Source: Rhodococcus erythropolis NBRC 15567 (GTDB taxonomy: Bacteria > Actinomycetota > Actinomycetes > Mycobacteriales > Mycobacteriaceae). Taken from it: a DNA stretch of 64,000 nt. The notes below the pieces were generated by a model, which was given only the letters and a program-made list of their open reading frames with translations, did not search any database and had not been told where the DNA came from. The DNA lies in NCBI RefSeq assembly GCF_001552595.1, contig NZ_BCRM01000012.1:124001-188000 (forward strand), read 5' to 3'. Of this stretch, positions 52,494 through 63,117 are shown in pieces (the stretch's first letter is position 1; every line of letters begins with the position of its first letter). The position numbers were made by a program, and so were the translations under genes.

Positions 52494-52700
52494 GTGTTGT
52501 ATCTGTTGGCGTTGGTGGGTTTGGTGACATTGATCGTTCTGATGTGGAAGGCGTTCGGGCCCGATCCGTCGACGCGTGCTCCGGTGAGCGGCGTACGTGG
52601 GCCGGACGACGATCCCGAATTCCTGTGGAATGTGAACCAGCAAACACGACGCAAGCGCACGGAAGGGCCGGACGTACCGCCGACTGACACGTCGACGTAG
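52494..52700 (+). CDS. small membrane-anchored protein, unknown function
   Basis: 68 residues from GTG 52494, with a strong GAGGAGG about 6 bases upstream. One N-terminal membrane segment (LYLLALVGLVTLIVLMWKAF) followed by a polar, Pro/Asp/Arg-rich cytosolic or extracytoplasmic tail. It is convergent with the ParA/EspI-like gene. The excellent ribosome site is the best evidence that it is a real gene. Confidence 0.8.
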   Translation: MLYLLALVGLVTLIVLMWKAFGPDPSTRAPVSGVRGPDDDPEFLWNVNQQTRRKRTEGPDVPPTDTST

Positions 52701-52725
52701 CGTCCGGGCTCACCCGGCTATCCGA

Positions 52726-54360
52726 TTACCGCCCCGGCAACGCGAACGGGGAGGCCGGAAAGTCCTGCGCAACCACCGCAGCCAACTCCAGCACCGCTTC
52801 CCGAGTACCTGGACGCAGCCGGTCCAGATCGATTTCGGCGCCCTCTTCCAAATGCGGATCGAACGGAATCAGTCTCACCGCTCGACAGCGCTGCTCGAAA
52901 TGCTCGACGACCCGGGGCAGATCAACCTTGCCCGAGCGAGGCCGTACCGCGTTGATGACGGCTACGGACGTGGCGACCAGCCTGCTGTAACCGTGAGCGT
53001 CGAGCCAATCAAGTGTCGCGGAGGCGCTACGTGCACCGTCGACGGATCCGGAACTGACCACGATCAACGAATCTGCACCTTCGAGAATGGCCTGCATCGC
53101 CGAGTGCATCAATCCGGTGCCGCAGTCGGTCAGAACTATGCTGTAGAACTTCTCGAGCATGTCGACCGTGCGCGTGTAGTCCCCGCCGCTGAAGGCCTCT
53201 GAAACTGCTGGATCGCTGTCGGATGCAAGCACTTCGAGACGGTGGCGATTCTGCGATGTGTAGCCACGGACGTCGCTGTACTTCTCGATGCTGTTCTCGT
53301 CGCGCAGCAGGTTTCGCACTGTTGCCGGAGTTTCGAGCGGGATCTTCTGGCTCAGCGTTCCCCGGTCGGGGTTTGCATCGACAGCGACGACGCGATCGCC
53401 GCGGATCGAGCCGAACATCGACCCCAGTGTCGCAGTGGTCGTGGTTTTTCCGACGCCACCTTTGAGACTGAGCACCGCAACCTTGTAGCAGCCCTGCAGC
53501 GGCTGGTTGATCTGGCGCGTCAACTCGACGAGGTGCTGCTCCTTTGCACCGTTTCCGAGGTTCACCGATCGGCCGGACAACGTGTACAGCGCCTTGCGCC
53601 AGCCACCCACCGGGGCAGGCCGGACAGGCCGCTTGACGAGGAGCGCAGCCGAGAGATCTTGCGCAGTCATCGGGAGAGCTGACTCGAAGCGACTGTCCGG
53701 AGCCGAGTTGAATCCGGTCTGCGGCATCGGAGCGCGAGTAGGTGGCGCTGTCGGCGGGGCCATCGGCATGGCCAACCCATTCGGCACGGCCTGACCGTTC
53801 TGCACCGGCGCAGCGCCGGGGTGCCCGAACTGCCGAATCACGGGATTGGGCGGATGCACGCCGGGCGCAAAAGGCGCCTGCGGGTGCTGGAGCGGTCTCG
53901 CGGATCCATGCGCGGTCGGACTGGGCTGCGAATTCTGGACAGGCAGCGGAGTCTGGACAGGCTGCGGAGGGCCAGTTCGCGAATCCGGAACCGACCCTGC
54001 ACGATTCGTAGGTTCGTAGGTCTGCATCGGCATCGCGGGCGAGGTCGAGAACTGGCCGTTGATCGGGCCGGGCTGTGCTGCCGGATACTGGATGACCGGA
54101 GTCTTGGGACCTGGTACCGGCGCCGCCGGAGTCGCTGGGGTCGTCGTCGGCGGCGGAGCGGCAGGTGCACTGGGCGCCTGGCCGGCGACTTGCTGGAGCG
54201 GGCCGGAGTCGACCGGGGCCACGAAGAGACTGCGAACATCACTGGGAACCGAGTCGGATGACGGCTCGGGCGCGGATGTGCGCAGCTCGCGCCGCGTCGG
54301 CTCGGCAGGACGCACCGGCTCCCACAATCCTGCTCCGGCGTCTTCGATCTTGTCGGCCAT
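52726..54360 (-). CDS. ParA/MinD-type ATPase with Pro-rich N-terminus (Rv0530/EspI-like)
   Basis: 544 residues. The first 210 are Pro/Ala/Gln-rich and probably disordered. The ATPase domain (about 240-544) has deviant Walker A LKGGVGKTTTTATLG, VVAVDANPDRGTLSQKIP and YSIVLTDCGTGL at the second Asp. The layout is like the ESX-linked EspI and the M. tuberculosis Rv0530 protein next to ccsA. No ESX gene is nearby. It may position or regulate a membrane machine. Confidence 0.88.
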   Translation of the reverse strand: MADKIEDAGAGLWEPVRPAEPTRRELRTSAPEPSSDSVPSDVRSLFVAPVDSGPLQQVAGQAPSAPAAPPPTTTPATPAAPVPGPKTPVIQYPAAQPGPINGQFSTSPAMPMQTYEPTNRAGSVPDSRTGPPQPVQTPLPVQNSQPSPTAHGSARPLQHPQAPFAPGVHPPNPVIRQFGHPGAAPVQNGQAVPNGLAMPMAPPTAPPTRAPMPQTGFNSAPDSRFESALPMTAQDLSAALLVKRPVRPAPVGGWRKALYTLSGRSVNLGNGAKEQHLVELTRQINQPLQGCYKVAVLSLKGGVGKTTTTATLGSMFGSIRGDRVVAVDANPDRGTLSQKIPLETPATVRNLLRDENSIEKYSDVRGYTSQNRHRLEVLASDSDPAVSEAFSGGDYTRTVDMLEKFYSIVLTDCGTGLMHSAMQAILEGADSLIVVSSGSVDGARSASATLDWLDAHGYSRLVATSVAVINAVRPRSGKVDLPRVVEHFEQRCRAVRLIPFDPHLEEGAEIDLDRLRPGTREAVLELAAVVAQDFPASPFALPGR

Positions 54361-54502
54361 CTCGCAGTTCCCCCTCGTCGATCCCGCAGCTACCAGACAG
54401 CTAGTAATTCACCAAGCTGCATCGTAGCTGGCGCCGCCCCTGACTTACCCACCGGTAATACCTACAGACCGGTCGGCAGCCACCCACGGTACCTCGAGAG
54501 GA

Positions 54503-55465
54503 TCAGTTGAGTCCCGCGTAGGAGTGCAAGCCGGACACGACCATGTTGATGATGAAGAGATTGAACAGCATCGCAACGAATCCGGCGATGTTGATCCAGG
54601 CAGCCTTCGTCTCCCGCCAACCAGACGTTGCCCTCGCATGCAGGTAGGCCGCGTAGATCACCCAGGCGATGAAGGACATCGTCTCTTTGGGGTCCCAACC
54701 CCAGAAGCGTCCCCATGCAGCTTCCGCCCAGATCGCACCGAGGATCACACCTGCGCCGAACAGCGGAAATGCGATGATCGTGCTCTTGTATGCCAAGCGG
54801 TCGAGCGTCTGGGCGTCCGGCAGTCGCTCCGCGATCCGGCCGCCGATGCTCGTGCCTTCGTCACCGGGCGGAAACTTCAGTCGCAACAGGAACAGGAGGC
54901 TGGCGATACCGCCGATCATGAAGATGCCGGAGCCGACGCTGACGATCGTCACGTGAATCGGCAGCCAGTACGAGCGCAGCGCCGGAACCACGGGAGCCGC
55001 GTCGGCGTAGAGAACCGTGCCGGCGAGGAACATCAAGATCAGAACCGGTACCAGCAGGAAGACCCACATCGGACGGTACGCCGGCTTGATCAGCAGGACG
55101 TGCCCGACCAGCAACGACGCCGCACACGCCATCGCCACGAATTCGTACATGTTGCCGAGTGGGAATCGTTCCGTCGCAAATCCGCGGAGCACGATCGACG
55201 CGAAGATCAGTACTGTTCCGACAACCAAGACAGCTCGGCCCATTCCGCCGAATCGCTCCGAGAGCGACTTGGTCGGAGTCTCCGCGACCCGGCCAGGCAC
55301 GGACGCGTCGACTCCACCGGCAGAGACCAGTTCCTTGTCCTGAACCGCCTTGGCTCTGGCCGACGCGTACTGCACGATGAGCAGCACAAACGCCAGCACG
55401 AGCACGGTGAAGGCGGACTTGAAGGCCCAGTCGCTGTACTGCGCGAGTGTCTCGTTGGTTGTCAT
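54503..55465 (-). CDS. ccsA: cytochrome c maturation protein CcsA (System II; CcsB in some schemes)
   Basis: 320-residue membrane protein with the haem-handling WWD-type motif WAEAAWGRFWGWDPKET and flanking His residues (LPIHVTIVS, LHARATSGWR). Eight membrane segments. With ResB it delivers haem to the outside and ligates it to apocytochrome c. ATG 55465 overlaps the resB stop. It is the last gene of the maturation operon; position as Rv0529. Confidence 0.95.
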   Translation of the reverse strand: MTTNETLAQYSDWAFKSAFTVLVLAFVLLIVQYASARAKAVQDKELVSAGGVDASVPGRVAETPTKSLSERFGGMGRAVLVVGTVLIFASIVLRGFATERFPLGNMYEFVAMACAASLLVGHVLLIKPAYRPMWVFLLVPVLILMFLAGTVLYADAAPVVPALRSYWLPIHVTIVSVGSGIFMIGGIASLLFLLRLKFPPGDEGTSIGGRIAERLPDAQTLDRLAYKSTIIAFPLFGAGVILGAIWAEAAWGRFWGWDPKETMSFIAWVIYAAYLHARATSGWRETKAAWINIAGFVAMLFNLFIINMVVSGLHSYAGLN

Positions 55466-57126
55466 CGGGCGTTCTCCTGCGCGTGCGGTTGGTTCACCGC
55501 GGTGGTCGGATTGCTTTTCAGCAAGCGGTCGGCGAGGCGGTCGAACTCGTCGCCCCAGCCTGCGTGGTCGGTGCGGGCAAGCCCACCAAGTTCTACTACA
55601 GTACGTCGTTCGTCATCTGGATAGATACGTGCCCAGACGCGGCGACGCTTGATCACGAGCGAGACGAGTAGCCCCGCCATCATCGTCAACGCTGAAACCA
55701 GTACCCACACCTGAGCGGGATCGTGGGAGACCTGCAGGTTGACGAAGTCGACGGCACCATCGAATCGCACCTGAGTTCCGTCGGCAAGCGTCGCGCTCTC
55801 ACCCGGGAACAGATTGACTCGGTCCTGCTTGACCAGCCGGCCCTGATTGATCAGTTCGGTGTTGAGTTCGAACAGCGATTGCGGATTACCGGTATCGAGT
55901 CCGGTATCACCCTTGTAGATGTCGATGGCGACTGCCGGATCGTTCATCGCCGGGTAACTCGACGACAGCAGGTTGCCGTGGAACAGCGCGGTGGGCGCGA
56001 ACAATCCTTCGATGGCAATCTGATTCTTCCGACGCTCGTCCGTATCGGGATACATGCCGCCCGGCGGGTCGAAACGCATTGCGCCACTACTCAGGAACGT
56101 CGTGGCGTCGTCCGGACGCCACTGGAGCGTCTCGGTGCGGGTCTCACCGTTCGGGAACGTGACGGTGAATGTCGGCGCGTATCCGTGTCCCTGCAGGTAC
56201 ACACGATCGCCGGCGATCCGCAGCGGGTGGTTCACCTGGATGGTCGTGTCCCGCCAGGTATCGGACTCGAGGTCGTCGCCTGCCTGGTACGAGATGTCCG
56301 AGGTGAACATCTCTGCCTGACCGGTCTCGAGGTAGTCGGCCTGGAAATTCTTCACACGGACACACAGCGGAGTCATGCCGGTGCCGTCGAGGCTCAGGCC
56401 CGCGACGAACGAGTCGAACACTGCCGGCGAAGTCGTGCAGAATCCGGGGCCGTCGTTGGCGATGACGATGCGATTGCCCTCGTAGCCGAACAACTTGCCC
56501 GCGGCAATCGCGATCAACAATCCGACCAGGGACAGGTGGAACACGAGGTTGCCGAATTCGCGGAGGTATCCCTTCTCCGCCGAGATGGTGATCTCGCCTT
56601 CGCGTCGTGATTTCGTATCGCCGCGACGCGTTTCGACGCGCCACCCACGCAGTTCTTTCGACACCCGGGCAGCAAGTTCGTCGGGAGTCTCGCCGTCGAC
56701 GACGCTCTTGGTGTGGTGCGGCAGGCGAGCAAGATTGCGCGGCGCATTCACCGGACGGGTGCGCAGCGCCTTCGCGTGCTCCACGCAACGCGGCAGGATG
56801 CAGCCGACCAGCGAGATGAAGAGCAAAGCGTAGATCGCGGTGAACCAGAAGCTGCTGAACACGTCGAACAGTTCGAGGCGGTCCATCCACGGACCGAGCG
56901 TCGGACGCGCGGCGATGTAGTCGGCGACCTTGCCCTCGTTGAGGGTTCGCTGTGGCAGCAGGGCACCGGGGATCGCAGCGAGTGCGAGGAGGAACAGCAG
57001 AACCAGTGCGGTCCGCATCGAGGTGAGCCCGCGCCAGGTGTTGCGCCCGAGTGCAACGACTCGACCGATCACCGACTGCTTCGGCAGCACGGGTGTCGGG
57101 TTGTCGTTATTGTCGTCAGCTGTCAT
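55462..57126 (-). CDS. resB: cytochrome c biogenesis protein ResB
   Basis: 554 residues from ATG 57126, overlapping the ccdA stop as ATGA. Three N-terminal membrane segments ([59 protein letters not shown]), a large extracytoplasmic domain (about 205-470) and a final segment. Forms the System II cytochrome c synthase with CcsA. Position as Rv0528. Confidence 0.95.
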   Translation of the reverse strand: MTADDNNDNPTPVLPKQSVIGRVVALGRNTWRGLTSMRTALVLLFLLALAAIPGALLPQRTLNEGKVADYIAARPTLGPWMDRLELFDVFSSFWFTAIYALLFISLVGCILPRCVEHAKALRTRPVNAPRNLARLPHHTKSVVDGETPDELAARVSKELRGWRVETRRGDTKSRREGEITISAEKGYLREFGNLVFHLSLVGLLIAIAAGKLFGYEGNRIVIANDGPGFCTTSPAVFDSFVAGLSLDGTGMTPLCVRVKNFQADYLETGQAEMFTSDISYQAGDDLESDTWRDTTIQVNHPLRIAGDRVYLQGHGYAPTFTVTFPNGETRTETLQWRPDDATTFLSSGAMRFDPPGGMYPDTDERRKNQIAIEGLFAPTALFHGNLLSSSYPAMNDPAVAIDIYKGDTGLDTGNPQSLFELNTELINQGRLVKQDRVNLFPGESATLADGTQVRFDGAVDFVNLQVSHDPAQVWVLVSALTMMAGLLVSLVIKRRRVWARIYPDDERRTVVELGGLARTDHAGWGDEFDRLADRLLKSNPTTAVNQPHAQENAR

Positions 57127-57971
57127 ATCGGCAGCGTCACCTCCGAGATAAATGCGTCGCGAACCCAGCCGACGAACTGGTCCCACGCGCCTGTGACGAG
57201 GGCGATTCCCACTGCCACCAACATGATTCCGCCGAAAATTTGAATGGTGCGTGCATTACGACGCAACCAGCCGACGCCGGTCAGCGCACGCGCCGATCCC
57301 AGCGCCAAGATGATGAACGGCAGGCCGAGTCCGATGCAGTACGCGACGATCAAGGTGACACCGCGCGCGGCGGTCATCCCGTCGGTTCCCGCGGCTACGG
57401 ACATCACGCCTGCCAATGTCGGCCCGAGGCATGGCGTCCACCCCAGCGCGAACACTCCCCCGAGCAGCGGCGCCCCCACCAGCGACGACACACGACGCGG
57501 TTCGAAACGGACGTCTTTCTGCAGCGCCGGGATGAGTCCGATGAACACCAGGCCCATCGCGATCGTGACCACACCGCCCACGCGCATCAGGACCTCGCGG
57601 TTGACGAGCAGAGTCGAGATCACGCCGAACACCGACGCGGTCGCGAGAACGAAGACGACGGTGAAGCCGGCGACGAACAGTCCGGCCGCACCGGCGACCC
57701 TCAGGCGGCTGCTCCGGGTGATCGTCCGGGTCCTCGCCTCGTCGGCGGTGATCGCGGGGGCGTCGGCGCCGACGACGCCGGCCAGGTAGGACAGGTAGCC
57801 GGGGACGAGCGGCACGACGCACGGTGAAGCGAACGACACCAGACCGGCGAGCACACAGGCGCCGAGGGCCAGCAGAAGCGGACCGGACGACGCCGCGTTC
57901 TGAAACGCTTCGCCCACACCGGCACTCAGTGTGTCGCTGCCTGCCAGCAGCGTGGTGGTCGTGGTTGTCAT
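57123..57971 (-). CDS. ccdA: thiol-disulfide carrier CcdA
   Basis: 282-residue DsbD/CcdA family membrane protein. Paired redox cysteines lie in [14 protein letters not shown] and [14 protein letters not shown], with six or more membrane segments. It moves electrons from cytosolic thioredoxin to the outer thioredoxin-like lipoprotein encoded just before it. Position as Rv0527. Confidence 0.95.
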   Translation of the reverse strand: MTTTTTTLLAGSDTLSAGVGEAFQNAASSGPLLLALGACVLAGLVSFASPCVVPLVPGYLSYLAGVVGADAPAITADEARTRTITRSSRLRVAGAAGLFVAGFTVVFVLATASVFGVISTLLVNREVLMRVGGVVTIAMGLVFIGLIPALQKDVRFEPRRVSSLVGAPLLGGVFALGWTPCLGPTLAGVMSVAAGTDGMTAARGVTLIVAYCIGLGLPFIILALGSARALTGVGWLRRNARTIQIFGGIMLVAVGIALVTGAWDQFVGWVRDAFISEVTLPI

Positions 57972-57973
57972 CT

Positions 57974-58579
57974 TTACTGCGCGTCTTCCTGAGCTACTCG
58001 CTGGACGACGGGCAGCAAATCCTCGGCGAGAAGTTCTTGGAGGAACACCGCGGCAACGCGATGCTGGCGGTCCAGGACGATCGTCGTCGGAATGACCGAC
58101 GTGGGGTAGCCGTCACCGAGGGCGATCAGCGAACGCATCGACGGGTCGTAGATCGACGGGTACGAGACCTTGTTGTCGACCACGAAGTCTTGCGCTTTGT
58201 TCTTGGTGTCGTCGCGGACGTTGATGCCGAGGAACTGCACGCCCGAATCCTTGGTCTGCTCGTAGACCTGTTCCAGGTCGTCGGCTTCGGCGCGGCACGG
58301 CCCGCACCACTGACCCCAGACGTTGAGGACGACGACCTTGCCCTCGAAGTCGTCGACGCCGACCTTCTGACCTTCGTTCATCAGATCGGGCCCGGAGAGC
58401 TTGCCGATGGTGCCTCGGTCGGACGGTGGATCGTAGAAGATCTTGGTCTGCCCGCCCGGTGAGACGAAGTCGAAAGTTCCGCCCTGTGCGACGGCGTCGT
58501 CGCCGGTCGCGCAGGACGAGAGAAGAAGCATCGCCGACGCAGCGGCTGCGAATGCTGCGGCGATGCGGCGCGAAATCAT
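57974..58579 (-). CDS. ResA-like thioredoxin-fold lipoprotein
   Basis: 201 residues from ATG 58579 ([16 protein letters not shown]), overlapping the stop of the upstream gene. A lipobox LLSSC anchors it outside the membrane. Thioredoxin fold with active site [16 protein letters not shown] and cis-Pro region [10 protein letters not shown]. It keeps apocytochrome c thiols reduced for haem attachment. Position as Rv0526. Confidence 0.94.
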   Translation of the reverse strand: MISRRIAAAFAAAASAMLLLSSCATGDDAVAQGGTFDFVSPGGQTKIFYDPPSDRGTIGKLSGPDLMNEGQKVGVDDFEGKVVVLNVWGQWCGPCRAEADDLEQVYEQTKDSGVQFLGINVRDDTKNKAQDFVVDNKVSYPSIYDPSMRSLIALGDGYPTSVIPTTIVLDRQHRVAAVFLQELLAEDLLPVVQRVAQEDAQ

Positions 58580-59235
58580 GCTCCTGTCACTCTCGGGTCG
58601 GAGGCACCGGCAGGTTCGGAGTAGACGATGTCGACCAGGGTGTCGCCTTCGTAGACCAGTGAGGTCAACGAGGCCAGTCCACACTGACGGTGACGGGGAT
58701 CGTGCCAGAGACGCTCGCCCTGCAGGAATCGACGCAGTGTCCAGACCGGAAGCTGATGGCTGACGACGACGGCTTCGTGTCCGACTGCCGCGACGCGTGC
58801 GGCGTTGACGGCTGCGAGCATGCGATGAGCGATCTGCAGGTAGGGCTCGCCCCAGGACGGGGTGAACGGGTCACGCAATTTCCACCAGTGACGCGGACGT
58901 GAGAGCGCACCGTCCCCGACGGCAACCTTGAGACCCTCGAACTCGTTGCCTGCCTCGATGAGGTTTTCGTCGGTGACGATGTCGAGCTTGTGTGCCTCGG
59001 CGATCGGCGTCGCGGTCTCTTGTGCGCGCTGCAGCGGCGACGCGACCACGTGGGTGATGTCGTGATCGGCGAGCACCGACGCGACCGCACGAGCCTGGGC
59101 TTCGCCCGCCACCGACAACCGGAAGCCCGGGAGCCGTCCGTAGAGGATCCCGCGCGGGTTGTGAACTTCGCCGTGGCGAAGGACGTGGACGATGGTGCGG
59201 GTGGACGTGTGGTCGGGGTGATCGGCGTCGGTCAC
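58576..59235 (-). CDS. histidine phosphatase (phosphoglycerate mutase) family protein
   Basis: 219 residues from GTG 59235 (VTDADHPDHTSTRTI). Catalytic VLRHGEVHNPRG, with SPLQRAQETATP and VVVSHQLPVW (second His) completing the active site. Whether it is a mutase or phosphatase is not decided. It overlaps the thioredoxin-like gene and matches Rv0525. Confidence 0.92.
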   Translation of the reverse strand: MTDADHPDHTSTRTIVHVLRHGEVHNPRGILYGRLPGFRLSVAGEAQARAVASVLADHDITHVVASPLQRAQETATPIAEAHKLDIVTDENLIEAGNEFEGLKVAVGDGALSRPRHWWKLRDPFTPSWGEPYLQIAHRMLAAVNAARVAAVGHEAVVVSHQLPVWTLRRFLQGERLWHDPRHRQCGLASLTSLVYEGDTLVDIVYSEPAGASDPRVTGA

Positions 59236-59302
59236 AGTCGAGGGTCCTCGCTGAAGAAGATGGATGTCGGAAGCGTGCGGTTGTTGCTCGAGCTTGAACG
59301 TG

Positions 59303-60628
59303 TCAGGGCTTGACGGCAGCAGCTGCGGCCTTGGCGGCGTGCGGCATGGCGTCGGCGATGATCGAGAATGCTCGATCATCGAGTGCTGCGGAGACGAACC
59401 ACGCTTCGAACGCGCTCGGCGGCGGGTACACGCCGCGGGAGAGCAACGCGTGGAAGAAGGCGGGGAATCGCCAGGTCTGCGCGGCTTTGGCTTCGTCGTA
59501 GTTGGTCACCGTGTTCTCGGTGAAGAACACGCTCACCAAGGTTCCGGCGTACTGCACACGGTGTTCGACGCCTTCGGCGGTGAGGGCTTGGGTCATGAGG
59601 TCGCCGAGGGCGGTCGCGTTCCGGCCGAGCTTGGCGTACACCTCGGCGTCGGCGGCGCGCAGACTCGCGAGTCCGGCGGCGACGGCCACGGGGTTACCCG
59701 AGAGGGTGCCGGCCTGGTAGACGGGACCGTCCGGCGCGAGGTGACCCATGATGTCGGCGCGGCCGCCGAATGCTGCGGCAGGCAGGCCGCCGCTCATGAC
59801 CTTGCCGAAGGTGTAGAGGTCGCCTGCGACGTTGTCGATGCCGTACCAACCCGAGGCGCTGACGCGGAATCCCGTCATCACCTCGTCCATGATCAGGAGT
59901 GCGCCGTGCTCACGGGTGAGACGACGCAGACCCTCGTTGAAACCGGGAAGCGGTGCGACGGCGCCCATGTTTCCGGCGGCAGCTTCGGTGATGACGCACG
60001 CGATGGCGCCGGGGTTGGCGGCGAACGCCGCGGCGACTGCGTCGAGATCGTTGTAGCGGACGACGATGGTGTCTTCGGCTTGAGCGCCGGTCACGCCGGG
60101 CGAGGTCGGCAGCCCGAACGTCGCGAGGCCCGATCCGGCGTCGGCGAGAAGGGCATCGACGTGGCCGTGGTAGCAACCGGAGAACTTGATGATCTTGGTG
60201 CGGCCGGTGAATCCGCGGGCGAGGCGGACTGCGCTCATCGTGGCTTCGGTTCCGGAGTTGACCAGGCGAACCTTTTCCACGGGCGCGACGCGGGCGACGA
60301 TTTCCTCGGCGAGAGCAACTTCGCCTTCGGTCGGCGCACCGAAGGAGAGACCTCCGAGGGCTGCTTCGCGAACGGCTTCGACGACTGCCGGGTGAGCGTG
60401 CCCGAGAATCATCGGACCCCAGGACGACACCAGGTCGACGTAGTTGTTTCCGTCGACGTCGGTGAGGGTGTAGCCGGATGCTTCGCGAATGAATCGCGGT
60501 GTTCCGCCGACCGAACCGAACGCGCGGACGGGCGAGTTGACGCCACCCGGAATCACGTTGCCGGCACGTTCGAAGAGCCGAGCGGAGTTCGTTGCATGCA
60601 CGTCGGGATCACCGGAAGACACAGTCAC
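59303..60628 (-). CDS. hemL: glutamate-1-semialdehyde 2,1-aminomutase
   Basis: 441-residue fold-type I PLP enzyme forming 5-aminolevulinate for haem. PLP Lys is in [17 protein letters not shown], with [26 protein letters not shown] and [18 protein letters not shown] 60628 ([22 protein letters not shown]). It heads the block leading to cytochrome c maturation and matches Rv0524. Confidence 0.97.
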   Translation of the reverse strand: MTVSSGDPDVHATNSARLFERAGNVIPGGVNSPVRAFGSVGGTPRFIREASGYTLTDVDGNNYVDLVSSWGPMILGHAHPAVVEAVREAALGGLSFGAPTEGEVALAEEIVARVAPVEKVRLVNSGTEATMSAVRLARGFTGRTKIIKFSGCYHGHVDALLADAGSGLATFGLPTSPGVTGAQAEDTIVVRYNDLDAVAAAFAANPGAIACVITEAAAGNMGAVAPLPGFNEGLRRLTREHGALLIMDEVMTGFRVSASGWYGIDNVAGDLYTFGKVMSGGLPAAAFGGRADIMGHLAPDGPVYQAGTLSGNPVAVAAGLASLRAADAEVYAKLGRNATALGDLMTQALTAEGVEHRVQYAGTLVSVFFTENTVTNYDEAKAAQTWRFPAFFHALLSRGVYPPPSAFEAWFVSAALDDRAFSIIADAMPHAAKAAAAAVKP

Positions 60629-60738
60629 GGCTTCCAGTGTCCCAGTTCTGTCGAATCTGACAACGACAGGGTGTAGGACTTCGGTGCTCGAGGCGAGTTT
60701 TCCGGTCGAACCGGGCCCCGCGTGAGACGATTCCGAGC

Positions 60739-61086
60739 ATGAAGCGACTGTTGACGACGCTGATGGTCTCGGCTGCGATTCTTCTCACATCGTGTGGTTC
60801 GGACGCTTCGAACGACGACAAGGCGACAGTTTCGTCGCCGCCGAGCGCCACAGACTCGGCTCGAACCACCGCGGCAACGAGCACCGACCCGGCGTTTCTC
60901 GGCGGGTGTTCGGCAGTGTCCGTCTACGTTCAGCAGCGTGTTCAGAGCGGCGACACGTCGACACAGACAGCGGGCGCCGACTTCCTGAAGATCGTCGAGA
61001 ACGACCCTTCGTACCAGGCTATGTCCGAGAGCGAGAAGGAACTCTTCCGCCAAGGAATCGAAGCGGGTGCCGCGGGCTCCTGCTGA
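60739..61086 (+). CDS. small secreted lipoprotein, unknown function
   Basis: 115 residues from ATG 60739 ([19 protein letters not shown]), a typical lipoprotein signal with lipobox ILLTSC. A Ser/Thr/Ala-rich linker is followed by a helical part ([11 protein letters not shown]...[30 protein letters not shown]) with two cysteines, one at the very C-terminus. Divergent from hemL. I do not recognise the family. Confidence 0.82.
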   Translation: MKRLLTTLMVSAAILLTSCGSDASNDDKATVSSPPSATDSARTTAATSTDPAFLGGCSAVSVYVQQRVQSGDTSTQTAGADFLKIVENDPSYQAMSESEKELFRQGIEAGAAGSC

Positions 61087-61145
61087 ATGTGAGGTTGGGA
61101 TCGAACCGGGTTGCCCGCGGTGCGCTACGCGCTATCGTCGGTTCC

Positions 61146-63077
61146 ATGGCCACCACAGCGGACCACCTCAGGACAACACTCGACGGACGCTGGCGGGAGG
61201 TGCGTGAGCGCGTTCGCAGCGAATTGAACGACGAACGTTTTGCTCCGCACTACACACCCAACACCGCCATTGCGCGCTCCAAGGCTCTCGAACAGATGCG
61301 GGTCCTCGCCGATCTCGGCTACGCCGCAAACGGTTTCGCGGTCTCTCACGGCGGAACGGGCGACGCGGGTGGCGCCGTCACCAGCATCGAGATGCTCGCG
61401 ATGTCCGACCTCTCACTGATGGTCAAGGCCGGCGTGCAGTGGGGACTGTTCGGCGGCGCCATCGAAAACCTCGGCACCGAGCGTCACCACCAGGCGTACG
61501 TCAAGCCGCTGATCGACCTGGACCTGCTCGGTTGCTTTGCGATGACCGAGACCGGTCACGGCAGCGACGTCCAGGAACTCGAAACCACGGCAACCTACGA
61601 CGTCGAGACGGGCGAGTTCGTCGTCAACTCCCCCACCCCGTCTTCTCGCAAGGACTACATCGGCGGCGCTGCCCAGCACGCCACTGTCGCGGCAGTGTTC
61701 GCACAGCTGATCACCGGAGGCGAAAGCCAGGGCGTCCACTGCTTTGTCGTGCCGATTCGTGACGACGCCGGCAACGACCTCCCCGGAGTGACGACGTCCG
61801 ACTGCGGGCTCAAGGGTGGACTGCCCGGAGTCGACAACGGCCGCATCGTCTTCGACCAGGTCCGCATCCCGCGTGAGAACCTGCTCAACCGTTACGCCGA
61901 CGTCGCCGAGGACGGCACGTACACTTCGGCGATCGAGAACCCGAACCGTCGGTTCTTCACGATGGTCGGCACATTGGTTCGTGGACGTGTCACCGTCGGT
62001 GGTTCGGCGGCAGCGGCCGCCCGCGTGGGATTGGCCATTGCCGGTCGATATGCCCTGCAGCGCAGGCAGTTCAGTGCTCCGAAGAGTGACGACGAGGTCC
62101 TGATCATGGACTACCTCGTCCATCAGAAGCGCCTGTTGCCGTTGATCGCCCGCTCGTACGCTCTGCAGTTCGCACAGAACGAACTGGTCGCCGCGATGCA
62201 CGACATTCAGAGCAGCGACGACCCGGACCCGCAGGAGCAGCGCGAACTCGAGGGTCGTGCCGCCGGACTCAAGGCCGCCAACACGTGGCATGCCACTCGG
62301 GCAATCCAGGAAGCACGCGAAGCCTGTGGTGGCGCAGGCTATCTCGCCGAGAACCGCCTCACCGCGCTCAAGGCTGACACTGACGTCTTCACCACGTTCG
62401 AGGGTGACAACCACGTTCTGACGCAGTTGGTCGCAAAAGAACTCCTCACCTCGTACGCCGACGAAGTCCGCGGCATGAGCCCGGTCGACTGGATGCGTTT
62501 CGCGGCTACGACGGTCTCCGACGTGGTCAAGAAGCGCACGGCGGCGCAGCAGATCCTGCAGACGATCGTCGACACTCGCCAGGACAACGAAGAGGACGGC
62601 AGCCTCTTCAACCGCGGCACCCAGATGAAGATGTTCGAAGACCGCGAAGAGTACCTACTCGCCACTGCGGCAAGGCGATTGCAGGCAGCGCAGAAACGCG
62701 AGGAGAACCCGTTCGACGCGTTCAACTTCGTGCAGGACCACGTGCTCAAAGCCGCTCAGGCGCACATCGAGCGCGTCATCCTGGAAGCATTCGTCGCCGG
62801 CATCGACTCGTGTGAGGACGAGACCGCAAAGGAACTCTTCGGCGAGGTGTGCGATCTCTACGCACTGTCCGTGATCGAAGAGGACAAGGCCTGGTTCATG
62901 GAGCACCGGCATCTGTCGGTGGAGCGTTCGAAGGCCGTGACGCGCGGGATCAACGAGCGTTGCCGCACCCTGCGCCCCCACGTCGAGACACTGATCGACG
63001 GGTTCGGCATTCCGGACATCCTGCTGGGGTCCGCGATGCTCGACGGACCGGGCACGGACGCCGTACGGCTGAAGTAA
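61146..63077 (+). CDS. acyl-CoA dehydrogenase/acyl-CoA oxidase-like flavoprotein
   Basis: 643 residues from ATG 61146 (MATTADHLRTTLDG). ACAD/oxidase fold: CFAMTETGHGSDVQELETTATYD (FAD and substrate loop), middle beta domain with GLKGGLPGVDNGRIVFDQVRIPRENLLNR, RRQFSAPKSDDEVLIMDY, and CGGAGYLAENR with FTTFEGDNHVLTQLVAKELL. The C-terminal acyl-CoA oxidase-like domain (about 480-643) makes it longer than standard ACADs. Acts in fatty acid beta-oxidation; whether oxygen or ETF is the acceptor is not decided. Confidence 0.9.
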   Translation: MATTADHLRTTLDGRWREVRERVRSELNDERFAPHYTPNTAIARSKALEQMRVLADLGYAANGFAVSHGGTGDAGGAVTSIEMLAMSDLSLMVKAGVQWGLFGGAIENLGTERHHQAYVKPLIDLDLLGCFAMTETGHGSDVQELETTATYDVETGEFVVNSPTPSSRKDYIGGAAQHATVAAVFAQLITGGESQGVHCFVVPIRDDAGNDLPGVTTSDCGLKGGLPGVDNGRIVFDQVRIPRENLLNRYADVAEDGTYTSAIENPNRRFFTMVGTLVRGRVTVGGSAAAAARVGLAIAGRYALQRRQFSAPKSDDEVLIMDYLVHQKRLLPLIARSYALQFAQNELVAAMHDIQSSDDPDPQEQRELEGRAAGLKAANTWHATRAIQEAREACGGAGYLAENRLTALKADTDVFTTFEGDNHVLTQLVAKELLTSYADEVRGMSPVDWMRFAATTVSDVVKKRTAAQQILQTIVDTRQDNEEDGSLFNRGTQMKMFEDREEYLLATAARRLQAAQKREENPFDAFNFVQDHVLKAAQAHIERVILEAFVAGIDSCEDETAKELFGEVCDLYALSVIEEDKAWFMEHRHLSVERSKAVTRGINERCRTLRPHVETLIDGFGIPDILLGSAMLDGPGTDAVRLK

Positions 63078-63085
63078 AGGGTTCG

Positions 63086-63113
63086 GGTGGGGTCGGCAGT
63101 CGCCGGCCCCACC
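63086..63113. terminator. hairpin between convergent genes
   Basis: GGTGGGGTCGGC pairs with GCCGGCCCCACC around AGTC (one G-T), followed by ACATTTAT on the plus strand. It lies 8 bp after the acyl-CoA dehydrogenase stop and 4 bp before the stop of the converging gene. Confidence 0.75.
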
Positions 63114-63117
63114 ACAT

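Noticed and set aside
60792..61145. Upstream extension of the acyl-CoA dehydrogenase
   Set aside because: It overlaps the lipoprotein gene in another frame and has no ACAD sequence; ATG 61146 starts the conserved protein.
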